Assembly (NCBI RefSeq): GCF_018614095.1
Contig: NZ_JAGGOY010000061.1
Coordinates: 73,771 to 137,770, forward strand
Length of the DNA: 64,000 nt
From: Streptomyces sp. ISL-87
GTDB taxonomy: Bacteria > Actinomycetota > Actinomycetes > Streptomycetales > Streptomycetaceae
Direction of reading: 5' to 3'
Each line of letters starts with the position of its first letter. Positions within the stretch are counted from its first letter, which is position 1. Under the pieces are notes generated by a model that saw nothing but the letters and a program-made list of their open reading frames with translations, was not told where the DNA came from and made no database searches. The position numbers were made by a program, and so were the translations under genes. Positions 44,365 through 52,387 of the stretch are shown piece after piece.

Positions 44365-45239
44365 GCTGCCACACGGGCGATCGGCGGGGCGGGAGGAGCG
44401 GCGGGAGCGGTGAGCGGGGCGACGGGCGGCGTCCGGGTGAGCAGCAGTACCCCGCGCGCGGCCGCGAAGGCGCCGGCCACGGCCAGCAGGATGCCCAGCG
44501 CACCGCCCTGGAGGCGTTCGCCGAGCAGGACCATGCCGATGGCGGCCGCAGCAAGCGGATTGGCCAGGTTCACCACGGCCAGGGGCGCCCCGAGGCCGCC
44601 CCGGTAGGCCCGCTGCGACAGCAGCATCCCGCCGACCGCGAACACCACGACCAGCAGGGCCACCGTGACCACCCGGAGGCTGATCAGGGCGCCCCCGCGG
44701 CCACCCGCGACAGCCACGGTCTGGGTCAGGGCGGAGGCGACCGCGGAGGCCAGCCCGGACGCGGTGGCGTGCCGGAGCCCGGAGCGCGTGTCCCTGCGTA
44801 CCGTCAGCAGCGTGATCACGGCGGCGGTGGCTCCCGAGACGGCGAGCGCCTCGGCCAGGGTGAGGGTGTCGTCGGGGGCGGGGCCGGAGGCGGGGAGCAG
44901 CAGCAGGCCGAGCCCCACGACGGTGGCCAGGGTGCCGCGCCACTCGGTGGCCGCGACCCGGCGCCCGGCTCCGCGCGCCCCCAGCGGCACGGCGGCCACG
45001 AGGGTGAGCGCACCGAGCGGCTGGACCAGGGTGAGGGGGCCGTAGCGCAGGGCCGCGGCGTGCAGCAGCGCGGCGGCGGCGTTCAGCCCGGCCGACCACC
45101 ACCAGGCGCCGGAGCCGAGCAGGTCCTTGGCGCTACGGGCGACGGCACGCCGGGCGAGCCGCTCCTGGGCCACGGCGGCGGCGGCGTAGGTCGCGGCGGA
45201 GGCGAAGCAGAGCAGCACGGCGAGGGCGGTGGCGTTCAC
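44361..45239 (-). CDS. DMT-family transporter (EamA-like)
   Basis: A 292-residue ten-helix protein in two EamA-like halves: LLCFASAATYAAAAVAQERLARR, LVQPLGALTLVAAVPLGA in half one, and VVNLANPLAAAAIGMVLLGERLQGG in half two. It probably exports a small metabolite or forms part of the DUF3712/Mg transporter-like group of DMT proteins. GTG 45239 overlaps the stop of the PAP2 gene. Its own stop overlaps the repeat-protein start, so PAP2, DMT and the repeat protein form one tightly coupled operon. Confidence 0.85.
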   Translation of the reverse strand: MNATALAVLLCFASAATYAAAAVAQERLARRAVARSAKDLLGSGAWWWSAGLNAAAALLHAAALRYGPLTLVQPLGALTLVAAVPLGARGAGRRVAATEWRGTLATVVGLGLLLLPASGPAPDDTLTLAEALAVSGATAAVITLLTVRRDTRSGLRHATASGLASAVASALTQTVAVAGGRGGALISLRVVTVALLVVVFAVGGMLLSQRAYRGGLGAPLAVVNLANPLAAAAIGMVLLGERLQGGALGILLAVAGAFAAARGVLLLTRTPPVAPLTAPAAPPAPPIARVAA

Positions 45240-46336
45240 CGCCCGGCCCCAACGATGACGGGGGCGGCCGGACCTGCCCCTGCGCTGACGGCGGCGGACG
45301 GGCCCGCCCCGGAAGCGACGGCAGCAGACGTGTCCGTCCCCGAGGCCACGGCAACGGACAGCTCAGCCCCAGTAGCCGTGGCAGATGGGGCGGCGTGGGC
45401 AGGCGCATCGGCAAAGGCGGCCGCGGCAGCGACAGTGGCAGCGGGCACGAGCTCAGTGCCCCCAGCAGCAGGCCCATCGACGGCCCCACCCGGGCGCGGG
45501 AGGCCGCGCACGGCCTCGGCGGCGCGGACGGCGGGCCGCAGGACGCCCCGCACACCCGGGGCACTGCGCACCGCAGGCCGCAGCACCCCCCGCACCCGCG
45601 ACTCCCCGCCAACCGCAGGCCGCGGTACGAACAGCAGGGCTCCGCCCAGCAGCACGGTGGCCACGATCGCGTCGAGCCAGTAGTGGTTGGCCGTGCCGAC
45701 GACCACGAGCAGCGTCACGAGCGGGTGCAGCAGCCACAGGGCGCGCCACCTCGACCCGGTTGCGGCGATCATCCCGAGGGCCAGCATCAGCGCCCAGCCG
45801 AAGTGCAGCGAGGGCATCGCGGCGAACTGGTTGGCCATGGTGTCGGCGGCCGGGGCGGCGCCGTAAACGGTGGGTCCGTAGACCTGCCCGGTGTCCACCA
45901 GCCGCGCGGTGTCGAGCATCCGCGGGGGTGCCAGGGGGAAGGTGAGGTGCAGGGCCAGGGCGGCTCCCGTGAGGACGGCGAGCCCCCGGCGGGCCCACAG
46001 GTAGTGGGCGGGGCGGCGTAGGTAGAGCCAGACCAGGAAGAGCGCGGTGGCGGGGAAGTGCACGGCCGCGTAGTAGGTGTTGGCGGTGTGGATGACGGCG
46101 TCCCCGTGGAGCAGCAGCCGCTGTACCGCGCCCTCGCCGGGCAGGTGCAGGGCTCGCTCGGCGTCCCAGACCCGGGCGGCGTTGCGGAAGGCCTCGTCGG
46201 TGCGGTCCGTCGAGAGCGTCCGGCCGGCCTTGTAGACGGTGAACAGGCCCGCGACGAGCAGCAGCTCGCGTATGAGGCGGCGCCGCTCGCCCTTGGGCCC
46301 GCGTGGTGGCCCGGCAGGTGTCGTGTGGGAGGTCAT
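45236..46336 (-). CDS. PAP2-family phosphatase/inositol phosphorylceramide synthase-like membrane protein
   Basis: A 366-residue membrane protein with five to six helices. The PAP2 motifs are present: AMPSLHFGWALML (His of motif 2) and TANHYWLDAIVATVLLG (motif 3, with His and Asp). RMLDTARLVDTGQVYG between them is typical of actinobacterial inositol phosphorylceramide synthase-like enzymes. The last ~110 residues are an Ala/Gly/Pro low-complexity tail. It likely acts on a lipid phosphate or transfers a phosphoalcohol headgroup. ATG 46336 follows AAGGAC. Divergent from a TetR gene across an operator array. Confidence 0.88.
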   Translation of the reverse strand: MTSHTTPAGPPRGPKGERRRLIRELLLVAGLFTVYKAGRTLSTDRTDEAFRNAARVWDAERALHLPGEGAVQRLLLHGDAVIHTANTYYAAVHFPATALFLVWLYLRRPAHYLWARRGLAVLTGAALALHLTFPLAPPRMLDTARLVDTGQVYGPTVYGAAPAADTMANQFAAMPSLHFGWALMLALGMIAATGSRWRALWLLHPLVTLLVVVGTANHYWLDAIVATVLLGGALLFVPRPAVGGESRVRGVLRPAVRSAPGVRGVLRPAVRAAEAVRGLPRPGGAVDGPAAGGTELVPAATVAAAAAFADAPAHAAPSATATGAELSVAVASGTDTSAAVASGAGPSAAVSAGAGPAAPVIVGAGR

Positions 46337-46452
46337 CCCCCGTCCTTCTTCCTGTACAAGCCCCGCCTCTGGTGCATGCGGGGCTGATGGAGCGGCCGGT
46401 GCGCGCCAGCGGCTTCCGGGCATCCGGGCCGCGCGCCCATCGACACGCCAGT

Positions 46453-46510
46453 GTATCGATACATTCGCGTATCGATACGCGGGTGTACCGATACGCTTGC
46501 GTTCCCGTAC
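46453..46510. promoter_or_regulatory. Array of 10-bp palindromes spaced exactly 16 bp
   Basis: GTATCGATAC at 46453-46462 and 46469-46478, GTACCGATAC at 46485-46494 and a degenerate GTTCCCGTAC at 46501-46510 begin at intervals of exactly 16 bp. They fill the space between the divergent PAP2 operon and the TetR gene, so they are the probable binding sites of that regulator, controlling both directions. Confidence 0.75.
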
Positions 46511-46551
46511 ACTTTTCACATCCGACTCGAGCCGCAGAGGAGAGCCGCCCC

Positions 46552-47154
46552 ATGACGTCGACGCAGACGCCGACCGCCGCGCGCCGCTCCAAGATCAGCC
46601 CGGAGCGGGTGCAGGAGTTCTACGAGGCCGTCCTGGAGCAGCTGCGCGAGCACGGCTACGAGGCCCTGACCATGGAGGGCATTGCCGCCCGGGCCTGCTG
46701 CGGCAAGTCCACGCTCTACCGCCAGTGGAAGACCAAGCCACAGCTCGTCGCCGCCGCCCTGCGCGCGAACCGGCGTGGCACGCTCGCCGCCGTGGACACC
46801 GGCACCCTGGCGGGCGATCTGCGCGAGGCGGCCCGGATCGCGGCGGGCACCTCGGGGCGTGACACCCTGCTGACCCAGGCCCTCGGGCGCGCCGTGCTCA
46901 GCGACGAGGAGCTGCAGGCGGCACTGCGCGAGGCGCTGGTGGAGCCGGAGCTGGCGGCGTTCGACGCAATGGTGGAGCGGGCCGTGGCCCGGGGCGAGAT
47001 CCCCGCGAACCACCCCGCCGTGGAGTTCCTGCCGGCGCAGCTGATGGGCGTGCTCCGGATCCGCCCGGTACTGGAGGGGCGGTACGCCGACGCCGACTAC
47101 CTGGTCCGGTTCGTCGACGCGGCCCTGCTTCCCGCGCTCGGGCTCAGCCCCTAG
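46552..47154 (+). CDS. TetR-family transcriptional regulator
   Basis: A 200-residue regulator. The helix-turn-helix lies at about residues 22-68 (FYEAVLEQLREHGYEALTM, EGIAARACCGKSTLYRQW). The C-terminal ligand domain resembles the TetR_C_11 group. GKSTLYRQWKTKPQLVAAAL is typical. Start ATG 46552 follows AGAGGAGA. It probably represses the divergent PAP2-DMT-repeat protein operon and itself through the palindrome array 40-100 bp upstream. Confidence 0.92.
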   Translation: MTSTQTPTAARRSKISPERVQEFYEAVLEQLREHGYEALTMEGIAARACCGKSTLYRQWKTKPQLVAAALRANRRGTLAAVDTGTLAGDLREAARIAAGTSGRDTLLTQALGRAVLSDEELQAALREALVEPELAAFDAMVERAVARGEIPANHPAVEFLPAQLMGVLRIRPVLEGRYADADYLVRFVDAALLPALGLSP

Positions 47155-47238
47155 AACCGGCGGGCCGCCGTTTCCGATGACCGGACGGCGACCTGCCCGC
47201 GCTGCCTCGTGGGGACGGCGGCAGCGCGCCACCCGGAC

Positions 47239-47277
47239 CGGGCGGCGACCACTCGCCTGACGAGTGGCCGCCGCCCG
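47239..47277. terminator. 17-bp stem terminator between convergent genes
   Basis: CGGGCGGCGACCACTCG (47239-47255) pairs with 47261-47277 around CCTGA, with a single mismatch. It lies between the TetR gene and the convergent TerD gene. Confidence 0.8.
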
Positions 47278-47320
47278 ATCTGTGCGGGCCGGATGTCAGC
47301 GGACCCGGGACCGGCCGGAG

Positions 47321-47875
47321 TCAGGCCCGCAGGGCGCCCATGGTCCGGACGAACTCCTCCGGGTCGTTGTCGAATCCGCGCACGTCGGCGTCCAGCGTCC
47401 AGCCGCCCTCGGCATCACGGGTGAACTCGGCGACCGTGGCCGCCGTGGCGCCCGGGACGACGGTGAAATCACTTTCGGCGAGGTCGGTGTGGCCCTCGCG
47501 GATCCGCAGTCCGGTGCCGGCGATGTCGGCGAAGGTTTTCGTACGGTCACCACCGCCCGCGTCGTGGATCACGGCGTCCTGGATGACCACGCCCACCACC
47601 ACCCGCCCCAGCTCGGGCGCCAGCCTGTTCAGTTCGAGGGTCATGACCTCGTCGTAGCCGAACCCCTGCCCGGTGCGGCTGTCCCGGTTGAGGGTGATGG
47701 TGCCGTCGGGCGCGCGGCTGCCGAAGTGCACGACGTAGACGGGCTCCCCGTACGGGTCCTGCGTACCGTAGACCGCGGCGAGTATGTCCAGGTCGTTGGC
47801 CGGGGTGCCGACCGGGCTGGGGTCCCACCGCAGCGAAATCTCCACCTTGGCCAGGCTCTTGCGTACTCCGCTCAC
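47321..47875 (-). CDS. TerD-family protein
   Basis: A 184-residue TerD-like calcium-binding stress protein. VEISLRWDPSPVGTPANDLDILAAVYG, DSRTGQGFGYDEVMTLELNRL and FADIAGTGLRIREGHTDLAESDF follow the family; Asp/Asn residues in the ANDLDI and TGQGFGYDE stretches are the expected calcium ligands. TerD proteins link to tellurite resistance, phage inhibition and Streptomyces differentiation. It lies 94 bp downstream of the LRR-ANK-MoxR-VWA cassette on the same strand and may belong to it. Start is GTG 47875. Confidence 0.88.
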   Translation of the reverse strand: MSGVRKSLAKVEISLRWDPSPVGTPANDLDILAAVYGTQDPYGEPVYVVHFGSRAPDGTITLNRDSRTGQGFGYDEVMTLELNRLAPELGRVVVGVVIQDAVIHDAGGGDRTKTFADIAGTGLRIREGHTDLAESDFTVVPGATAATVAEFTRDAEGGWTLDADVRGFDNDPEEFVRTMGALRA

Positions 47876-47969
47876 CGAACTCCCCCTCCGTGTGCCGGGT
47901 GTTGCCCGGCCATGCTGTCATGCGGCCGCGGTCACGGCGCGGCCGACCGCATGTTCCCGGCCAGCGCGG

Positions 47970-49349
47970 TCACCGTCCGAGGTCGACCCGTACGGTCTCC
48001 ACCCAGCCCGGCGGCTGCGGAGCGTCCGCCCCGATCAGGGCGGCGACCAGCCGGCAGGACGGTGTCTCGTCCGGCCACGGCGTGTACCCGTCGGTCAGCA
48101 CGACGACGATGTTCGGCCGGTCGGGCATGGCCAGCGCGGCGGTGATGCCGACCCGCATGTCTGTGCCGCCGCCTCCGGCCAGCGCCACCTGCTCGGTACT
48201 GGTCACCCGGGTCACGGCGTGTACGTCGGCGTCGCAGGCCAGTACGGCGACCCGGTTGCCGCGCACCCCCACCTCGCGCAGGACACCGGTGACTTCGCCG
48301 AGTGCCGCGGCGAGTTCCTCCTCGCCCATCGACCCCGAGGTGTCGATGACGATCGCCACCCGCGGCAGCGGCCTGCGCAGGCTGGGCAGCACCACACGGC
48401 CGCCCATCGCCGGGGTGCGGCGCGAGGGGCGGCGGTACGTGTAGTCCACCGCGCCGCCCGCCCAGGCCGCGGCCTCCCGTACCGCGCCGGACAGCGCCCG
48501 GCGCCAGTCGACGGTGGGCTCCAGCAGTTCCTCCGCCCAGCGCTGCCAGCCGGCCGGGAGCGAGCCCCGGGTGCGCTGATGGGCCCGCATGGCCTGGGCG
48601 GTCTGCCGGCGCAGGGCATCCGCCTCCACGGGGCTCAGCCGGGCGGGGCCCTCGCCCTCGCCGAGCTCCCAGGGCATCGGGGTGCCGTGCGCTCCCGAGC
48701 CGCAGTCCACGGCGTGCGGCGGCGTGGCCGGTATCGCGGGCAGGTAGCTCTCGAACATCCCGCCCGTGGGCAGGCCGAAGAGCTTCGGTTCCATCCGCCC
48801 GGCCGGCAGCGCCAGCCCGTCGGCGAGGAGGTCGTCGTTGATCTCGCAGTCCTGCGCGATGTTGATCCGGACCGGGTCGCTCTGGTCGGCGGCCGGGAGC
48901 AGGTCGGCCCGCTCGTGGTGGCCGCGCAGCAGGTGCGCGACCTCGTGGACCCACACCCCGGCCAGTTCCGTGACCGGCGTCGCCTCGACGAAGGCCGGCG
49001 ACACGTAGCAGCGCCAGTGCCGGTCGACGCCCATGGTCCGTACGCCCGCGGCGGGGACCACCGTCAGCGCGTACAGGGCGGAGGCCAGGTAGGGGCGGGC
49101 CTCCGCCGCCTTGTAGCGGGCGGCCAGCAGCTTGGCGCGGTCCAGGCGCACAGCGGGGCTCGTGTCCACAGCCGGGTTCCGGCCCATGGGCGAGTGCCGG
49201 CCCATGGGCGAGTGCCGGTCCACGGACGGGTTCCGGTCCACGGACGGGTTCCGGTCCACGGACGGGTTCCGGTCCACGGACGGGTTCCGGTCCACGGACG
49301 GGTTCCGGTCCACAGGCGGGTTCCGGTCCACGGACGGGTTCCGGTCCAC
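47970..49349 (-). CDS. HExxH metallopeptidase/VWA (DUF2201-type) protein, partner of MoxR
   Basis: A 459-residue protein. Residues 1-65 come from an 18-bp DNA repeat (PSVDRN units) followed by two HSPMGR units. A conserved domain then starts at LDRAKLLAARYKAAEARPYL. VWVHEVAHLL at 133-141 is an HExxH zinc-peptidase motif. The C-terminal third is a VWA-like domain with an intact MIDAS start, VIDTSGSMGEEEL near residue 335, and GGGGTDMRVGITAAL. It pairs with the MoxR ATPase encoded immediately upstream. GTG 49349 is the first start after the MoxR stop, but every repeat unit contains an in-frame GTG, so the true N-terminus is uncertain; relatives usually begin near LDRAKLL. Confidence 0.85.
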   Translation of the reverse strand: MDRNPSVDRNPPVDRNPSVDRNPSVDRNPSVDRNPSVDRNPSVDRHSPMGRHSPMGRNPAVDTSPAVRLDRAKLLAARYKAAEARPYLASALYALTVVPAAGVRTMGVDRHWRCYVSPAFVEATPVTELAGVWVHEVAHLLRGHHERADLLPAADQSDPVRINIAQDCEINDDLLADGLALPAGRMEPKLFGLPTGGMFESYLPAIPATPPHAVDCGSGAHGTPMPWELGEGEGPARLSPVEADALRRQTAQAMRAHQRTRGSLPAGWQRWAEELLEPTVDWRRALSGAVREAAAWAGGAVDYTYRRPSRRTPAMGGRVVLPSLRRPLPRVAIVIDTSGSMGEEELAAALGEVTGVLREVGVRGNRVAVLACDADVHAVTRVTSTEQVALAGGGGTDMRVGITAALAMPDRPNIVVVLTDGYTPWPDETPSCRLVAALIGADAPQPPGWVETVRVDLGR

Positions 49350-49356
49350 AGGCCGG
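49215..49356. repeat. 18-bp tandem repeat array at the MoxR/VWA gene junction
   Basis: CCGGTCCACGGACGGGTT is repeated head to tail from 49215 to 49340 in seven units (the unit at 49305-49322 differs by an A-to-C type change), plus a partial eighth. Two related 18-bp units (GGCCCATGGGCGAGTGCC) precede it at about 49188-49223. On the minus strand each unit reads V-D-R-N-P-S and includes an in-frame GTG. Confidence 0.92.
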
Positions 49357-49358
49357 CG

Positions 49359-50555
49359 TCAGCCGCTGCCCGGCAGCGCGCCCGCGAGCTGGAGCAGCTC
49401 CACGAAGGCGTCGATCCCGGCGGGCACCGGCCAGTCCAGGTCGCGCATCGCGGCGAGGTCGGCGGCCGCCCGTGCGGCCACGTCGGGCACACCGGCGTCC
49501 ACGGCCTTGGCCAGCACCGCCCAGCCGGCCTCCCAGCGGGGCCGGGTGAGCTCGCTCTGGACGGCCGCGACCACGGCGATGAGGAAGGCGAGCTGGCGGT
49601 CACCGCGCTCGGGCAGCGCGAAGGCGTCCGGGTCGGCCAGTACCCGGTCCGGGTCGGGCAGGTCGAGGTGTTCCAGGTACGAGAGCAGCTCGATGCCGGC
49701 CGCCTCCCCGACGGCCCCGGTGAGGGCGGCGGCCAGCGCCTCGCGGCCCGCCCCGGCCGCGTACCCGGTGGCCAGCAGCCGCAGCGCCATCTCCCAGGTG
49801 CGCGGCGAGGGCCAGGCCCGGCCACGGCCCTCGGCCTCCTTCGGCATGTGGTGGACGAGGCCCGGCCGGGCGGTCAGGAAGCCGGAGATCGTGCCGCGGG
49901 CCCGGGCCGCCGCACCGGAGACCCGGGCCGGGTCGACGGCGGGGATGGCCACCTCGGGCCAGGTGCCGGCCATGCCGCGCGCCACGGTGCGCGGGTTGTG
50001 TGTCCAGTCGAGGTGCACGAACCGGTTGGCCAGCGGCGGGCTGAGGTGCCAGCCGTCGGCCGCGCTGGACGGCGGATTGGCCGCGGCCACGATCCGTACC
50101 GCCTCGGGCAGCACGAGACTGCCGACCCGGCGCTCCAGCACCACCCGCAGCAAGGCGGCCTGCACGGCCGGCGGGGCGGAGGACAACTCGTCGAAGAACA
50201 GCAGCCCGTGGCCGGTGCGGGCGAGGCGTACGGCCCAGTCCGGCGGGGCCATCGGGACGCCGGTGGTGGCGGGGTCGTCGCCGACGATGGGCAGCCCGGC
50301 GAAGTCGGAGGGCTCGTGGACGCTGGCGATGACCGTCTCCAGCTCGACTCCGAGGGCGGCGGCGAGCTGCTCCATGCCGGCGGACTTGCCTATGCCGGGT
50401 TCACCCCAGAGGAGGACCGGCTGATTGGCCGTCACGGCCAGGGCCAGTGCCTCCAGTTGGGGGTTGGCGGCGGGCTCGGTACGGGTGGACCGCAGCCGGG
50501 CGCTCAGCGCGTCGGCGGCGGCCAGGGCGCGCGGGGCCTGCGTCGGGGCGCTCAT
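49359..50555 (-). CDS. MoxR-type AAA+ ATPase
   Basis: A 398-residue AAA+ ATPase. Walker A GEPGIGKS at residues 51-58, Walker B LLFFDE at 118-123, sensor-1 Asn in VAAANPPSS near 160, and RTWEMALRLLATGYAAG with the sensor-2 Arg further on. MoxR proteins pair with VWA-domain proteins as chaperone-like remodelling machines. Its start overlaps the stop of the ankyrin gene (ATGA), and its stop lies 9 nt before the first GTG of the VWA gene. Confidence 0.92.
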   Translation of the reverse strand: MSAPTQAPRALAAADALSARLRSTRTEPAANPQLEALALAVTANQPVLLWGEPGIGKSAGMEQLAAALGVELETVIASVHEPSDFAGLPIVGDDPATTGVPMAPPDWAVRLARTGHGLLFFDELSSAPPAVQAALLRVVLERRVGSLVLPEAVRIVAAANPPSSAADGWHLSPPLANRFVHLDWTHNPRTVARGMAGTWPEVAIPAVDPARVSGAAARARGTISGFLTARPGLVHHMPKEAEGRGRAWPSPRTWEMALRLLATGYAAGAGREALAAALTGAVGEAAGIELLSYLEHLDLPDPDRVLADPDAFALPERGDRQLAFLIAVVAAVQSELTRPRWEAGWAVLAKAVDAGVPDVAARAAADLAAMRDLDWPVPAGIDAFVELLQLAGALPGSG

Positions 50556-52387
50556 GCGGCGTCGTCCTCGTCGTCGTCTTTCTCGTCCGCGGCGGCGTCG
50601 TCGACGTCGTCCTCGTCCGCGGCGTCGTCCTCGTAGCCGTCCTCGTCGTCCTCGTCGTCCTCGCGCTCCTCCATGTACTCGTCCCACCAGTCGGCGCCGA
50701 TGTCGGGGAACTCCTCATCCACCCGGCGCCGTAGGAAGGCCAGATCGGTGCGCTTGTAGCGGCGGATCTCCTGGGACAGGGACAGGTCCATCTCGTCGAC
50801 GACGTCGATCCGGGAGCCGGCCGCGAGGAGGGCCCGGACGAGGTCCGCCGAGCCTCCCCAGTGCACCGCCGACAGCAGCGGTGTGCGCTGCGCCGAGTCC
50901 TTCGCCTCCAGGTCGAGTCCGGCGGCCAACAGCCGTGGCAGGAGCGCCCGGTGGTCGAGCTGGTGCAGTACGTGCAGCAGCCCGCGCCGCCTTGAGTCCC
51001 GGATCCGGGGGTCCACGCCGGCGTCCAGCATGGCCACCACACCCGGCGTGTCCCCGTGCTGGGCGCGCAGGAACAACTCCTGCCGCTGCGCCCGCAGGGC
51101 ACGCGGCAGCCGGCCCTCACCGGAGACCCAGCTCTCCTGCACGGCGAAGCAGCCCGCTACCGCGCCGCCGAACGCCCGCATCGCACGCTCCCGTTGCTGC
51201 TCCTCGGGGGTGTGCGGCAGGTCGAGTACGCCGCGTCGCGAGCGGACTTCGTGCCACCCGCCGCGGCACCGTACCCGTACGGGCTCGGGCTCGCCCGGGC
51301 CGGCCGGGAGGATCGCGGGTCCGGCGTCCGGGAAGAGGGCGGCGGCGACCAGCGGGTGCAGCTCGCGCGGGGTGATCCGGCCGGTCCGCACCAGTTCGAG
51401 GTCGGGCAGGCGCTGCCAGGCGTACTGCGGCAGCGGCACGCCCTGCCGCTGGTTCCACTCGATGACCTGGGCCCGGATCGGGCCGTCCGGGCCGGCGCCG
51501 ACCGGCTCCAGCAGGATGACGCGGTAGCCCGGGCTGAACCGGAACCGGTCGCCTGCGCCGGCTGCCGCGAGCCGTCGTACCTCGGACCTCAGGCGGGTGA
51601 GATCGAAGGCGGTGCCCGCCAGTACGGCCTCGGGGTCCACGGCGCCGTGATAGGTCGGCGGCGTGGGCGCGGTCAGGTCCCGCTCGATGCCCGCCGCCGC
51701 GTAGGCCTCGGCGATGTCACCGCGGGCGTGCAGGACGCTGACCCACTCGGCGTGCCCGGCGGAGTCGGCCGCGCCGGGGTCGGCGTCAGGCAGCTCGTCG
51801 GGGCCGAGCGGGGTCCCGTCCGGGCGGAAGAACGGGAGCCGGCCCGAGCCGCCACCGAATCGCTCGCGCAGTTCGGCGCTGCGACGGGCGTCCCAGAGCG
51901 GACGGGCCGTGGTCCAGTCCTCCACGCTGATGCTGTAGTACGGCCGCTGCTGTTCCTTCGGGTCGACAGGCGCACACTGCATCCGCAGCCGCTGCGATCC
52001 CTCGATCATCGGAGTGGTGGTGACGGACAGCACCGGTGCGTCGGCGGTGGCGCCGTAGGTGGCGAGCAGGATGCGGCGGTCGGGGGTGAGCGTGGTGCGG
52101 CCGCCCAGCACCCGGGGCAGATGCCAGCGCAGCAGGTCCGGGGCGAGGTGGCGGAGGTCGTCCTCCACGGCCTCGGCAACGGCCGCCCCGTGCCGGGCCG
52201 CCAGACCGGGCAGGTCGAACGCGATGTCCACGGCGGCGCTCGCACAGGCCGCCCGCCAGTCCCCGGCCAGCCGGTGTGCGGTGGCCTGCTCGATCATCCA
52301 GCCGGGCACGGCGTGGCGGCGGATCCGCTGCCAGGCCGGGCCGTCCGCCCGCAGGAAACCGCCCGGGAGTTCGGTGTGCGGGCTCAC
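50552..52387 (-). CDS. Ankyrin-repeat protein with uncharacterised N-terminal domain and acidic tail
   Basis: A 611-residue protein. The first ~430 residues form a conserved but unrecognised domain (PDRRILLATYGATADAPVL, YYSISVEDWTTARPLWDAR, PGYRVILLEPVGAGPDG). Residues ~445-545 contain three to four ankyrin repeats (LFLRAQHGDTPGVVAMLDAGVDP, RRRGLLHVLHQLDHRALLPRLLAAG, RTPLLSAVHWGGSADLVRALLAAG). The last ~40 residues are almost pure Asp/Glu (EDDEDDEDGYEDD). The start GTG 52387 overlaps the LRR gene stop and its own stop overlaps the MoxR start. It may be the adaptor that links the LRR sensor to the ATPase. Confidence 0.85.
   Translation of the reverse strand: MSPHTELPGGFLRADGPAWQRIRRHAVPGWMIEQATAHRLAGDWRAACASAAVDIAFDLPGLAARHGAAVAEAVEDDLRHLAPDLLRWHLPRVLGGRTTLTPDRRILLATYGATADAPVLSVTTTPMIEGSQRLRMQCAPVDPKEQQRPYYSISVEDWTTARPLWDARRSAELRERFGGGSGRLPFFRPDGTPLGPDELPDADPGAADSAGHAEWVSVLHARGDIAEAYAAAGIERDLTAPTPPTYHGAVDPEAVLAGTAFDLTRLRSEVRRLAAAGAGDRFRFSPGYRVILLEPVGAGPDGPIRAQVIEWNQRQGVPLPQYAWQRLPDLELVRTGRITPRELHPLVAAALFPDAGPAILPAGPGEPEPVRVRCRGGWHEVRSRRGVLDLPHTPEEQQRERAMRAFGGAVAGCFAVQESWVSGEGRLPRALRAQRQELFLRAQHGDTPGVVAMLDAGVDPRIRDSRRRGLLHVLHQLDHRALLPRLLAAGLDLEAKDSAQRTPLLSAVHWGGSADLVRALLAAGSRIDVVDEMDLSLSQEIRRYKRTDLAFLRRRVDEEFPDIGADWWDEYMEEREDDEDDEDGYEDDAADEDDVDDAAADEKDDDEDDAA

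Noticed and set aside
49215..49356. CRISPR-like repeat array
   Set aside because: Units are contiguous with no spacers and are in frame with a protein; no cas genes.
47784..50636. 950-codon plus-strand frame over the MoxR/VWA genes
   Set aside because: Contains runs such as VPVHGRVPVHGR that simply mirror the 18-bp repeat; no domain motif. The minus-strand genes explain the region.
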